From Acanthosepion lycidas (lineage: Eukaryota > Mollusca > Cephalopoda > Sepiida > Sepiidae), in assembly GCA_963932145.1 (NCBI GenBank), contig OZ010596.1:87068242-87132241 (forward strand): DNA of 64,000 bases, in the 5' to 3' direction. The position numbers and the translations under genes were made by a program. Below are positions 11,150 to 21,111 of this stretch, in pieces. The notes beneath the pieces are model-generated. The model was not told the origin of the DNA and did no database searches. It saw nothing but the letters and a program-made list of their open reading frames with translations. Within the stretch, counting starts at the first letter, position 1. Every line of letters begins with the position of its first letter.

Positions 11150-11155
<6 letters not shown>
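10729..11155 (+). mobile_element. Composite fold-back element: inverted arms around a tRNA-like SINE core
   Basis: The left arm 10729-10849 is the reverse complement of the right arm 11035-11155 (about 121 bases, few mismatches). The right arm reads CAACTGAAGAAGG (11072-11084), then TACAACGGCCGAAACGTTGT (11085-11104), with a GAAACG box. The 185-base centre looks tRNA-derived: A-box TGGCACAGTGG at 10868-10878 and B-box GAGTTCAATACCC at 10922-10934, so it could be read by RNA polymerase III. The same core occurs without arms at 15785-15905 and 23620-23735. The arms recur without the core at 50823-51063, and a right arm alone at 51955-52110. TA microsatellites border both ends. Known families nearby (tRNA SINEs, Penelope-type terminal repeats) explain the parts; the combination is my inference. 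Confidence 0.75.

Positions 11156-11190
<35 letters not shown>
11155..11190. repeat. (TA)n microsatellite right of a fold-back element
   Basis: Begins directly at the outer end of the right inverted arm. Confidence 0.95.
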
Positions 11191-11191
<1 letters not shown>

Positions 11192-11254
11192 ATAATATTA
11201 GTGGTAAATATACACATACATATGCAATCATATATCTAAAATATCTAAATATAT

Positions 11255-11302
11255 ATACATACATACATACATACATACATACATACATACATACACATAC
11301 AT
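11255..11302. repeat. (ACAT)n microsatellite
   Basis: About eleven ACAT tetranucleotides, with a variant ACACATACAT end. Confidence 0.95.
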
Positions 11303-11660
11303 ATATATTTGTATAAAAAAATAATTCCAACAGGATAGAATCCAGGTAGAACTCAATGTCCAGGACAGAGTAAGGATTTTACTCCTCTCTTTAAAACTTC
11401 TCTCAGTTAAATTTTAATCCCCCCCCCGCTTCATCTTTAGACCTTCCTGTTCTTCTCTCATCTGTTACCCCTCTCTATAGCTTTCTTTTACTCTAACATT
11501 TGTCCCACACTCTCATACATACACTCTCAATAAATTTTATTTTTTATTCCCAGAGTTGTTTTTTCTGTTTTCTTTTTGAATTTGTAGGTCTGATCAATTG
11601 GATCGTATTTACAATTCCCATGGAATAAATTATGACCATGGAATATTAGTGTTTAAGCCT
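11303..11660. other. Unassigned
   Basis: No gene or clear element. Contains a short C7 run at about 11421. Confidence 0.5.
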
Positions 11661-11666
11661 TTTTAT

Positions 11667-11671
11667 TATAT

Positions 11672-11724
<53 letters not shown>
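11667..11724. repeat. (TA)n microsatellite
   Basis: About 28 TA dinucleotides with one AAATA interruption. Confidence 0.95.
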
Positions 11725-11729
<5 letters not shown>

Positions 11730-12254
11730 ATAGTCCACCTTATATTTGGATGAATGCCAAATTGGAATAACCTCAAAAAACACATGCACACATCATGTGT
11801 GTGTGTGTTTATATAAACCCACACACTATGTCCTAGATTCAGCCACACAAACAAGTCATTGATAGAACAGAATAGCACAAACATTCATGTATGAAACTCT
11901 AAGCCTCACAGAAATAAAACTTCTTGACAGTTTCATTTTTTTTATCAACCTGGTTGTTGCTGGAAAAAATATTTATTTTAGTGAGGCATTAAATTTTCTG
12001 GACTTTGAAGATAGCAAATTATACAAAATTTTGATAGAATTTACATTTACTTTCATTTTTTTCTTTAACTCTGAAATGGCAACTAAATATTGCACAAACA
12101 TGTGTGTCAAAAAGGTAAAAAAAAAAATATGAGAAAATTAGTTTTTTTAAATGTTAGTTTTTATGCTTATTTTCGCTTTAACTATATACAAAATTATAAG
12201 AATGGTATTTTAATTCTATAAGATTATCAAAATAAAGGAAAAAAGGGGAAATAA

Positions 12255-13430
12255 AATAAACATTAAGTTCTTAAATTTAACATTTTTACCAGTATGATAC
12301 TCTTTGAATAATTCCATGTTCAATGGAATTGTGCATTCTTTGCACCAAGATGTCACCATTTTTTGCTGCTTTTCTCTTTGGGAACTATGGATGCAGTGTC
12401 TTTAGTTTGTTCTTTCAGATTTATTTGCAGGCAAATACTCCAGGAAACGACATGAAACCTCATGAATCCTAGAGTTGCCAATTAGTTATTTAGACTCAAT
12501 TCATGGATGAATGATGCCTGTTCTATGTGATTTCCTTTTCATCTCGTTATCATTGGAGAGCAGCTGTCCTCTGAGTGACTCCTTCACTCGTCTTGTTCAA
12601 CTCCAAAAGATCTGTCCATGGAGACCTGGGATACACAGACTTTTGAGTAGCTTACAGACTGTACTAAAATGCAGGTACTACCAAGGCTTATCTGAAGACT
12701 TTCACCATGTATATATAATATATACTTTATCTACAAAAACTATAAAATTTTAGATTAGAAAAAGAAAAAAGAAAAAAAAAAAACAAATGTCAAGATCCTA
12801 AATTTAATATTTTTTAACTATGATATTCTTTGAGGCATTCCAGGTGTTGACTTCAATCTGGAATGACTGCAAAACACTTGACCCATGGAGTTGTATATTC
12901 TTTGCACCAAGTTGTTGTCATTTTGCACCTCTTTGTGATCTACGCATGCAAACACAGCAGAGACTTTGGTTTGTTTTCCAACTTTACTTGCAGGCAAATA
13001 TTCTAAGAAATGACAATCTCATGAATCCAAGTAAATATTAGGTTGGTGCAAAAATAATGACGCAATAATGTCGTTTTTTGATGTTAAAAAATACGTCAAA
13101 AAACGACATTATTACGTCATTATTTTTGCACCAACCTAATAGTAACATCACGAATCCTAGAGTTGCCAATTAGACATTTATACTAAACTCAAATCAGGAA
13201 TGAATGATAATCTTATCATTGGAAAAAGTTTATATCATCAGTTGATGATATCTGCTGACCTCCATTGAAATATCAATTGATCAAAATAAAAAAAAAGGCA
13301 AAATAAAACAAATGTCAGGCTTCTAAATTTAATATTTTTTTAACAGTATGATACTCTTTGAAGCATTCCAGACATTGATTCCAATTTGGAATGACTGCAA
13401 AACACTTACCCCTCCACAATTTATAGGCAG
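12255..13430. repeat. Long-period tandem repeat (~510 bp), 2.3 copies
   Basis: Three stretches start alike: TCTTAAATTTAACATTTTT at 12269, TCCTAAATTTAATATTTTT at 12795 and TTCTAAATTTAATATTTTT at 13320. Each is followed by ATGATA-TCTTTGA, a GCATTCCA-type block and, in the first two, TTCTTTGCACCAAG, CAGGCAAATA, and CCTAGAGTTGCCAATTAG. The second copy is split by the 102-bp mariner hairpin; the third is truncated. No coding content recognised. Confidence 0.75.
13038..13139. mobile_element. mariner-type hairpin MITE, 102 bp
   Basis: Almost perfect palindrome: TTAGGTTGGTGCAAAAATAA at 13038-13057 and its reverse complement at 13120-13139. The arms are about 43 bases with one mismatch seen and a loop of about 15 bases. 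It is flanked by TA on both sides (13036-13037 and 13140-13141), the mariner/Tc1 target duplication. The terminus matches the well-known TTAGGTTGGTGCAAAA mariner end. No coding capacity; an active mariner transposase must have moved it. It interrupts one unit of the ~510-bp tandem repeat, whose sister copy shows the empty site. Confidence 0.95.
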
Positions 13431-13485
13431 AAGCAAACAATCGTGTTGATATCTGGTGATGAGTGAGGCCACTTGTCCTTGGTGA

Positions 13486-13740
13486 TGAAACAGAAATAAT
13501 ATAAGTTCATAATACTTATCAGAGGTTGACTGAGTTTTCAGGATATCTCACTTGTCAAGATTGGAATGACTGGATTAATTATGCAACAGATTATATGAAT
13601 ATTCAAACAGCTATTTTATAATATTTTTTATCATTCTGTATTTAAAAGGATCTTATCAAAGTTCTGACAAGTGAGAAATCATGAAACTTTGAGTTTCATG
13701 AAACTCCAATAAATATTGTGAACTGTTACTTCTGTTTCAA
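13486..13740. mobile_element. Fold-back (inverted-arm) element, ~255 bp
   Basis: The outer arms match as TGAAACAGAAATAA (13486) against TTACTTCTGTTTCAA (13726-13740). Inner arms match as TCTCACTTGTCAAGA (13547) against TTCTGACAAGTGAGA (13653). A local hairpin CATGAAACT-TTG-AGTTTCATG lies at 13680-13700. The arms are diverged with indels and no transposase is encoded. Confidence 0.6.
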
Positions 13741-14114
13741 TAATTATTGCTCCAGATTACAATTAAACATTTTATTTACAGAAATTCTGTTCACCTTCAC
13801 ATATACTGAATCATATAATTTTACATATGTCATTAGGTCATTGTTTGAATGGAATCCAACAGAATGAGATATGAAAAAGGATTTTCTGGTATTTTCTTTT
13901 TTGTGTTGATTTTCATTGATTAAGCAGGTTTCATGTGCATTTGACTTGTCAAGCAGTGTCAATGTTTATAATTTATGTGTTTACATGTATCATAATTCCA
14001 TTTTGTCTATGCAGGATTCAGATGATAATGTGTGTGTATATGTGTTTGTCTAGTAGCCATTGTCTGCATATATATATGTATGTGTGTGTGTGTGTATTGC
14101 GGCAGCAGATCATT

Positions 14115-14476
14115 ATTCAAACATATATTGTTAAATATGACAGACAACAAAAGTCTATTATGTTTGATCATGAGCCATTCTAAGCTTCGGATAGTGGCTT
14201 CAGTTTCGGGAGAAAATAAAGACAAAAACTGTCCAACATTTGGATATTTTTTTTATTATGCTGTTTCTCGATCTAATCTTTCGGGTCACATGAGCCGTCA
14301 TCAATGTGGTTATATGAACATTTCGACAGAAATGTTCAACATCAAAGATGACATTTTGTCATATTTACATAAAAATCTGCTATGCGACAGTAATGGTCAC
14401 AATATAACAGATGCAGGTTGTAAATTCGTAATGGTGTTCTATGACGTTGTATATATTTAACAATATATGTTTGAAT
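14115..14476. mobile_element. MITE-like element with perfect 24-bp terminal inverted repeats
   Basis: ATTCAAACATATATTGTTAA (first 20 bases at 14115) forms a 24-base arm to 14138 that is the exact reverse complement of 14453-14476. The 314-base interior is richer in GC than its surroundings and contains a perfect 9-bp hairpin GAACATTTC-GACA-GAAATGTTC at 14316-14337. One strand is open across most of the interior, without similarity I recognise. Target duplication unclear. A (TG)n tract lies just outside at about 14078-14096. Confidence 0.75.
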
Positions 14477-14479
14477 ATA

Positions 14480-15235
14480 TGTGTCTGGGGCACATGTATA
14501 TACATATGTATATGTGTGTTGGTTAAGAGTTAACTAATCTTAATGGCCCTGGTCACCTAATTCCTGGATAGCTACCTTCTTATGGTGAACCTGTTTCAAA
14601 CAAAAAGCTATTCTCAGGATCAAGTAAGGAGCAGTATACCCACTGAGCAGTGCCCAAAATTTGCTGGATTTCAAATCAGAAAAGAAAAGTAACTCAGACA
14701 GTACTGGGAAGGAAAACCTGCGATCAAAGTGGCTACCAGTTATCTTACACCTGTTTGTCACTGGATACTGGCTGCCAAGATTTAGTGAATGGTGGATATG
14801 TTGTACAAGTATACATCACTATAATCCAATGATGTACAGACATCATGTCAACTCAACTCTTTTTTTTCAATGTCCTTTGACAAAGGAAAAATGGTGACAT
14901 TGGCAGACCTACCTAGTTAGAAGCCGACAGTCATAAATCTGCACAAAGGTGGCAGGAGTTTTACTTAACATTGCTATCTTGACTACAGGATGACAGAGGC
15001 TGATTTCAGTAGAAACTCCTGTGTCTGAGCAGCCTTATTTAGAGAGAGCACTGCTCACCCAGATACCTGGGGAGATGCTAGAAAAGGTACATCCAACATC
15101 TTTTCAAGCTGGTCCATTTAGCAGGAACAAAGTGACGACAATGCAAAGGAACACATATCACTCAAATTTTGGTGATATATCTTTCTATATTTCTGTAAAT
15201 GTAAATAGTGTTGTAACATCAAAACGTTGCTTGAT
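14480..15235. other. Unassigned, possibly 5' region of the following LINE
   Basis: No domain recognised. It leads directly into a LINE endonuclease start at about 15240 on the same strand, so it may be 5' untranslated or N-terminal LINE sequence. That is inference from position. Confidence 0.35.
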
Positions 15236-15239
15236 CTTA

Positions 15240-15450
15240 AAGTTTTTGACAGGCCAGAGCATAGAACTGCTTTCATGACAAAAGAGCTTTAGCAACTTAA
15301 CATAAACATAGCTGCACTTTCTGAAGCTCACCTATCTGATGGAGATCTCCTAACAGAAGTAAAATTAGGATACAGTTGGAAAACCAATGGGTGAGAAATG
15401 AGAAGAGGGAGTTGGCTTTACCATTCACTCTTCTTTGGTTGATATGCTTC
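15240..15450 (+). pseudogene. LINE family C: N-terminal AP-type endonuclease fragment
   Basis: One frame with stops reads DRPEHRTAFMTKEL, then NINIAALSEAHLSDG, then LLTEVKLGYSW. This is the start of an apurinic-like LINE endonuclease (the IAALSE block carries the metal-binding Glu). This domain nicks target DNA to prime reverse transcription. It is cut off after about 65 residues; the matching RT of the same type lies at 16590-17830, separated by LTR-like, SINE and Penelope sequence, which fits later insertions. Confidence 0.75.
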
Positions 15451-15464
15451 CACTGTTGCAGTTT

Positions 15465-15780
15465 TTTGTGTATATATAATGACTAGTGAGACAATCTAAA
15501 TGACTCAACTTCCTTTATAGTCTACCAATAGAAGCTTAACCAATCAGAAGCCGCAGAACATTGTATTCGTCGTGTATAAAGGCGGCCATCTTTGTTTAAC
15601 CTACCGGAAGGACCAGTGCTAACTTGACAGCCGAAGAGGATAGAAGGAAGAACTACGCTCTGCTATGATATCCACTGTGAACCTGAACTACGCTTTCCTA
15701 CTGTCTCCGAAATATTCACCTCTGGATTCTATACTCGAAGACGACTGTCATGAAAATGTCTAACATCCACTGCCATGTCT
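15465..15780 (+). repeat. LTR-like promoter fragment (tentative)
   Basis: Unusually GC-rich for the window, with CCAATCAG at 15540 and GTATAAAGGCGG at 15575-15586 at promoter spacing, as in retrotransposon U3 regions. No coding similarity. It could be a solo LTR; no second copy was seen in the window. Confidence 0.35.
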
Positions 15781-15784
15781 AATG

Positions 15785-15905
15785 GATGTCAGTTACCTCC
15801 CCTCTTCAAGTTCTCCACTGTCTTAACCAGGTATTGAACTCACACTCTTTGGGTCCTGTCACTGGATCTAACTAACGCCTTTATCCACTGTGCCATATGT
15901 CCTTG
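15785..15905 (-). repeat. tRNA-like SINE core, minus strand
   Basis: Reverse complement of the centre of the 10729-11155 element: GGCACAGTGGATAAAGGCGT-type A-box near 15880-15897 and GAGTTCAATACC-type B-box near 15831-15842. Shared blocks on the plus strand are TATTGAACTCA, TTTGGGTCCTGTCACTGGAT and CGCCTTTATCCACTGTGCCAT. It lies just 3' of a Penelope GIY-YIG fragment on the same strand. Confidence 0.75.
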
Positions 15906-16045
15906 AGGACATCAGCGTATGAATTTCTGGGTATTATAAACCTAATGTCTTCAACAACTATTTTTTTTACCAGTGCTCATATTGTAATTTTTGCTGTTAT
16001 CATTGCGTGTTTTTACCAGAGCTCATATTGCAATTTTTGTTGTTA

Positions 16046-16565
16046 TTATCGCTTTTTTCTGGCACTCCTTATTACTGGTTCCCATATTGTATTCATTTCT
16101 ATGCTTGGTCGGCTCAGGAGATTTTTGTGGCCTAGCATATGTGCTGATTCCTTAAGTTTATGAATTTTCCAATGGTGTTCTTTGTCTATGATCTCAACCT
16201 GATCCCACAGAGGGTGGTGATCTCCCTTTTCTCTCCATATGTGGTCAGCCATGCCTTATTTTATCCACTTCCCCTCATGTTACAGCTTTCTAGTGTTCTT
16301 GAAGGCTTACCTTAAGGGGGCGGCCTGTCTCCCCTTTATATTTCTTTCTGCAGCTGCACGGGATAGCATACACACAGTCTTTAATCATGTTCTACTTTAT
16401 GGTGGGCCTTACTCGGGAGAGATATCTGCGAAGTGTCATCCAGCTTTTGACGGCTGTCCTAATGTTATATGGACTGCAGATCCTTTGTATTTTCTCTGAT
16501 AATCCTTTCACATAAAGCAGGCAAACTGTTTTCTGAGTGTTGTTGATCCTTTCAGCAAGGCAACT
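16046..16565 (-). pseudogene. Penelope-like element, GIY-YIG endonuclease C-terminus
   Basis: On the minus strand the order is GLSEKIQRICSPYNIRT (about 16500-16450), DCVYAIPCSCRKKYKGETGR (about 16375-16315) and WDQVEIIDKEHHWKIHKLKE (about 16205-16145), ending WEPVIRSARKK. This is the C-terminal part of a Penelope-like retroelement: the linker, the GIY-YIG nuclease core (here VYA...YKG in the GIY...YIG positions) and the conserved tail. The nuclease nicks target DNA. Frameshifts separate the blocks and the RT half is absent. Its downstream side meets a tRNA-like SINE core in the same orientation. It belongs to a different Penelope lineage from the element at 26.5-29.3 kb. Confidence 0.8.
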
Positions 16566-16589
16566 GTAGAAAAATGTATAGAGCAAAAC

Positions 16590-17830
16590 ATTCCCCGATA
16601 TCAAGTCTTTGTAGAACTAACCAAGGCCTTCGACACTTTCACTCAAGATGCTATATGGAGGGTTCTTGGTAAATTGGAATTCCCATCTACTTTCATCAAC
16701 ATGTTTAAGGAGCTTCTATCGTAGTATGAAAGCATGATGTGTTGCATTCAATAAGAAACTATTGGACAAGATAGCCATGGACAATGATATAAAGCAGGGC
16801 AACATCCCTGCACCTACACTGTTTTCTATTTATTTTGCTTTTGCATGCTTTTTGTGAATGCAGCATTGAGATTGGCATTTGCTTTAGAACTACTGGTAGG
16901 ATATTCAATTTAAGATTTAATGCCAAGACATTCCAGATACTTGGACATGAATTATTATATGCTGATGCTGCTGACTTTGTTGCAGAGACTGACAGGGACA
17001 TGCAGGTTTTTATGCCTTTGGACTTACAATAAACCTGTAAAGACAAAAGTGATGTTTACTCCTCCACTTAGTATACCATACAGTGAACCTAATGTTTACA
17101 TCAATGGCACTAAATTCGGTGTTGTGGGTACTTTTGTGTATCTCAGTAGTACCTTGTCATAGAATGGACCACTGGATGCTGAAATATATACTCACATCCA
17201 GATGGTTTCTGTTGCTTTTGGCAGGTTAGAGAAGTGACTTTGGTCTGACAGGGGTGTGACTTTTCAAACCAAAGTGATAATGTACCAGACATTCAAGGAG
17301 TGGGTGAGAAAAACAATCTAAAGGAGATCAGTCCAGATGTTGAAAATTGGGATGAAATGGCAGAAAGTCATGGAAAGCTGTTTCAGAAGGTTGTGAGACA
17401 TTAGAATAAAGAACTTGGCACATGCAGAACTTAAATGGGATTTGCAGAAAGGGTGTTGTGAAGGGCTTGGATGCTAACGTAGCTGGAATTGTGAGAGATG
17501 TGATCATATTCTACTGTTTAAAGCTGGATATGTTAAACATCTGGAATCACATGAGTGACAGCCTTCTCATACAGTGTCACCTTCACGACCAGGTGATAAT
17601 ATTTCTGTGATTTGTAAATCTATGGCTTGATTGAAGAGACACATAGAAGAGCACAAGGAACAGATATCACAGCAAGATTCAATCAATCCTAAAAAGACAC
17701 AAGAATTTATCTATGATCTATATTTCAAGCCATACAAGTTGGCTGCTAGTTTGAAGAATCACCTTCATAGCCATTCAAGAAAGAGCAGGGATGGTAATCA
17801 TCTAAGATGGAGCAGTCAGGATGTGTGTGT
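16590..17830 (+). pseudogene. LINE family C: RT and C-terminal zinc-finger region
   Basis: Decayed non-LTR RT in several frames: QVFVELTKAFDT (about 16600-16635), DIKQGNIPAPTLFS (about 16789-16830; families have G-KQGC-L-PTLFS), ELLYADAADFVAETD (about 16948-16992; degenerate form of the YADD box, with Ala for the second Asp), and GTFVYLSSTLS (about 17127-17159). Downstream there is a tail with C2H2-like spacing: CDHILLFKAGYVKHLESH (about 17500-17552), ICKSMA-LKRHIEEH (about 17610-17652) and FIYDLYFKPYKLAASLKNHL (about 17704-17763), where Tyr stands where Cys is expected. I read this as decayed zinc fingers. The element is dead. A (TG)n tract at 17821-17842 ends it. Confidence 0.8.
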
Positions 17831-17870
17831 GTGTGTGTGTTATATATGTATATATTCATACACACAAACA

Positions 17871-18312
17871 TACAGGGTACTATGTATAAATTGTCATCTA
17901 AATTATGCCAAAATGAAAATAACACTCACATCTCATTTTAACAGATATATATAAAATATCAGCAAAACTTAAGAGTAAATTTATTCAATAAAATTGCCAT
18001 TGCATTCAACCACTGCCCCCAGATGACTTCAGAGTCTCCTGCAACTCTTCTGGATGGTCTCCTTATTTAAGTTAGTGAATGCTGCCATAATCCTTGCCTT
18101 CAGTTCATCTCTGGTATTACAAAGAGTTTTGTTTGTCTATTGCTCAACTGTGCCACACACACAATAATCAAGCAAGCTGCAATCTAGGGAGTTAGGTGGC
18201 CAGATGTAAGGTTGCAGAAGTTGTTTGATAGCCCTGACTCGGATTTCTTGCTTGTGTGGCATGCTGCAGAGGTCTGTTGCTAGATAAAGGGTCTTCCAGC
18301 ATCCATCCTCTT
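17871..18312 (-). pseudogene. mariner transposase C-terminus with 3' terminal repeat
   Basis: The minus strand reads QQTSAACHTSKKSESGLSNN (from about 18278), with a stop-broken continuation to a GDSEVIWG-like end near 18020. This matches the mariner block around the second catalytic Asp (normally QQDS.PCHTS); here that Asp is Thr. TACAGGGTACTATGTATAAA at 17871-17890 resembles a mariner terminal repeat next to TA. The N-terminal half is missing, replaced by 5S-like repeats at 18340. Confidence 0.7.
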
Positions 18313-18339
18313 GACTCAGGGTATCACTACCTCCTCAAA

Positions 18340-18443
18340 GCATCATACTGAAACACCGTTTCCCATATGACTGCCAAAGTTAAGCAGTGTTGGTCATTAC
18401 ATAGAGGTGTGTCTACTTGGGAATACCTGGTTCTATAAGTTTG
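18340..18443 (+). pseudogene. 5S rRNA-like unit 1
   Basis: About 104 bases aligning with animal 5S rRNA: GCATCATACTG near the start, then CCAAAGTTAAGCAGTGTTGG (A-box region, normally GGAAGCTAAGCAGGGTCGGG), GGTGTGTC, then CTTGGGAATACCTGGTTCTA (normally CTGGGAATACCGGGTGCTGTA). It has too many changes for a working rRNA. The 3' flank of about 30 bases resembles that of unit 2, so both are copies of a larger repeat (5S-derived SINE or a decayed 5S tandem array). Confidence 0.75.
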
Positions 18444-18471
18444 GTTATGCCGGTGATGTAATTGGCTTACA

Positions 18472-18583
18472 GCCTCATCACATTAAAACACTGGTTCCAG
18501 TATGAACACCAAAGTTAAGCAATGTACAGCCTGGTCAGCACATAGAAGAGTGACTGATTCAGAATACCAGGTGCTGTAATTTT
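18472..18583 (+). pseudogene. 5S rRNA-like unit 2
   Basis: Starts 132 bases after unit 1 in the same orientation: GCCTCATCACATT, then CCAAAGTTAAGCAATG, GCCTGGTCAGCACATAGAAG (normally GCCTGGTTAGTACTTGGATG) and AGAATACCAGGTGCTGTAAT. Each unit keeps different ancestral positions, so they decayed independently. The tail GTAATGGATAATGGCTCAC parallels the tail of unit 1. Confidence 0.75.
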
Positions 18584-18609
18584 GGATACGTGGGAGGTGT
18601 AATGGATAA

Positions 18610-20750
18610 TGGCTCACAATTGTTAATTGGAGAGATGAGTTCCAATTCCTGTTGAGTTCATTCTATTCACTTATGAGCAAATACTCTTAAGGAAAGTATG
18701 AATCCCCCCAACTCAGCAATGGGTCAATTAGTAAAACTTGTATCACTAAACTATTATTATCTAAAAAAAAAAAAAAATTCTTACAAATATTCTAAAATAT
18801 ATTTTCTGGATGCAAAGTGTTGATAAGCCATAAAAAAAAGATCAAGCAATCAACTGAAATGTAGGATGTATTTTAATGAAGAATCACATTACTCACTATA
18901 ACACCCTTATTTTCTCATTATACTCCTTGATTCTATTTTATAGTCACCTTTTTCTTATGCATGCCTATTTGAGCAATTTTATGTCAAAGACCAAATCCCT
19001 TATAGCCTTGTGCCATACTTAGCTTAGTAAATAATTATAAGAGGGTGCTGAATACTTCTCAGTTCAAGCCCTTAACCAAAATCTGACAAAAGATCAAACA
19101 TCACTGAATTTAAATTTAATTTGGGAGTAAATTCCAAAAATAAATCACTGTTTGTAAAACCCAAAGTTTCACTGTATTTCCCCAGGAAGGTAATTATTCC
19201 TCTTGCCTTTCAGGGCATGGGAGAATGTGGAGAGTGCCAGAAATTGGCATTTGCCTTTTGTCACACTACTTGTAACAGGAAGGGACTAATTCAATTCCTC
19301 TTAGACTAACAGGAAGGTTCAGCCAGGGAGAATGGGTTCACAGGAATTAGACATTCGATTCTTTTTGCTTCCAACCAAAAGGAAAAGGAGGTTTTGGTTT
19401 TAGAAAAATGCAACTGGATGATAAAATATTTCTCCCTATCTATTTCTGAGATCGTTTTAATCCAGGTCTACACAAAAATACCAAATTGCCAAAAATCCTG
19501 TTCTGGAGACACTCTGACAAAATAAAAATAAGAACAGTGACTGAGAAAGCAAAAACATTTTAAATAATTTGTTCTTGTTCATTATCTCCCTTTGCTGGTA
19601 TTTCAGCAATTGAATGCCAGTATGGATGTTTATATTAGCTTATTATTTTTATAGGTCACTTCATGAACTTTGACCCTTTTTATACCTATGATCAACAGAG
19701 AATCCTGTCTGTTAAGGAGTTTTATGCTGACAACCAAAATGTCACCCAATCATAATAAAAGAACTTTTTCAGTTGGGAGAAACGTTTTAACCCTGTACTT
19801 GCCGACTTGCTATGGGCAGACAATTGTCAATTTAATAATAACACAGGCTGCCTCTTTAATTTCTTTCCTGGGTGAGGAAATCAGTAATCTGAATACTTTT
19901 GGTTTTCAATTAACCCAATCCAAATACAGTGAGAAAAAAAGCAGAATGACAAGAGTTTTATCATGTGAAGAATGTGACATTTAATTTTGACCCTTACCAA
20001 CATAACAAAAATCATTTAAAGAAATCAGCTTTTATAAAAGACGGGAGTGTTGCCCATCAATGATGGGGGAGTGTTTAATATTGTAAACACCCCATTTGCC
20101 ATGGGAGGTAGTATCAGGTTTTATCATTTTTGGTCATCTCTACTTTGCATTCCAAGGGACACACAGGGTTCCATTGCATATAGGTAAATAAACCTAAAAT
20201 GACAGATTTTGTCATTTATTTTTTGTCATCTATACTCAGTCTCATGAGATTTTCCTGAATATAAGCAAGCTTTCAGCACATATGGGTAAGGAAAGCTAAA
20301 AGCAGCATGACATGTTTTGTGCATTATAAAGCAATGGAAACTGGGTTTTACATATATGTGTGTATGTAGTGTAACAGCTATTGGCACATAAATAGAGCAG
20401 CAGATTTCAAATTCCAGTTAATTCTATTTTGTTTATTTTTCACTAATATCTTTCAAAATAGCATGAATCAATCTTTCTCCAATTATTAATTAAATAGCAG
20501 GACAGACTGGGATCTCTAGCCTTGCTTGGCAACCAGTGAGGTAGAAAACAATTCAAACCTGAGAAGGTTTGAGTTTTTATTAGATTTCAGAGGCCTAAAG
20601 CTAATATTAGTTTAATCTACATAATAACTTCAGATTACAGTTTTTGTAATAAATCCAATAACTTAAATAAAACATGTTGAAACTATCTAAAAATTTAACT
20701 CAAGCTGGATTAATATCCTCCTCGGAATTATACCTCCCTGTCACAAATTG
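18610..20750. other. Unassigned, 2.1 kb
   Basis: No convincing gene, RNA or repeat. A small local hairpin (GTGTTTA...TAAACAC) is visible at about 20069-20088. Open stretches at 19121-19309 and 19670-19984 show no domain that I recognise. Confidence 0.5.
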
Positions 20751-20755
20751 GTAAG

Positions 20756-20790
<35 letters not shown>
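20756..20790. repeat. (TA)n(TG)n microsatellite
   Basis: TA then TG dinucleotides, about 40 bases left of the fold-back element. A matching TA/TG tract (21112-21145) follows its right end. Confidence 0.9.
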
Positions 20791-20831
20791 AAAAATTTCT
20801 CAGAGTTAACCTGTAGAAAAAGACAATGTTT

Positions 20832-21110
20832 ATAAAGGTAAAAGACAATAGAAAAAATGTAATATTAGCCAATGCATTTCATCCAATGTGGACTTTTTCA
20901 AGGCAAAAACAAAATGAATTTATTAAAACAAAGTAACTATTAACAACAAAACAAAATGTCCATAGCAATTGGAAGAATTTAGAAAATGCATACAATAGCA
21001 TTTTCTAAAATCTTTCAGTTGCTAAGGACATTTTGTTTTGTTGTTAATAGTTACTTTGACAAAATGTGTCACCTATTATTAGAGTTTTCCTATTGTCTTT
21101 TACCTTTGTA
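20832..21110. mobile_element. Nested fold-back element
   Basis: Outer arms ATAAAGGTAAAAGACAATAG (20832-20851) and CTATTGTCTTTTACCTTTGT (21090-21109) enclose a second, larger hairpin. The inner arms 20929-20989 and 20998-21059 are about 61 bases with few mismatches and an 8-base loop, including AACAACAAAACAAAATGTCC. The outer left arm also has GCATTTCATCC...GGACTTTTTCAAGGC, whose reverse complement reads TGAAAAAGTCC...GGATGAAATGC, comparable in layout to the arms of the 10.7-kb element. No coding content. Confidence 0.7.
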
Positions 21111-21111
21111 A

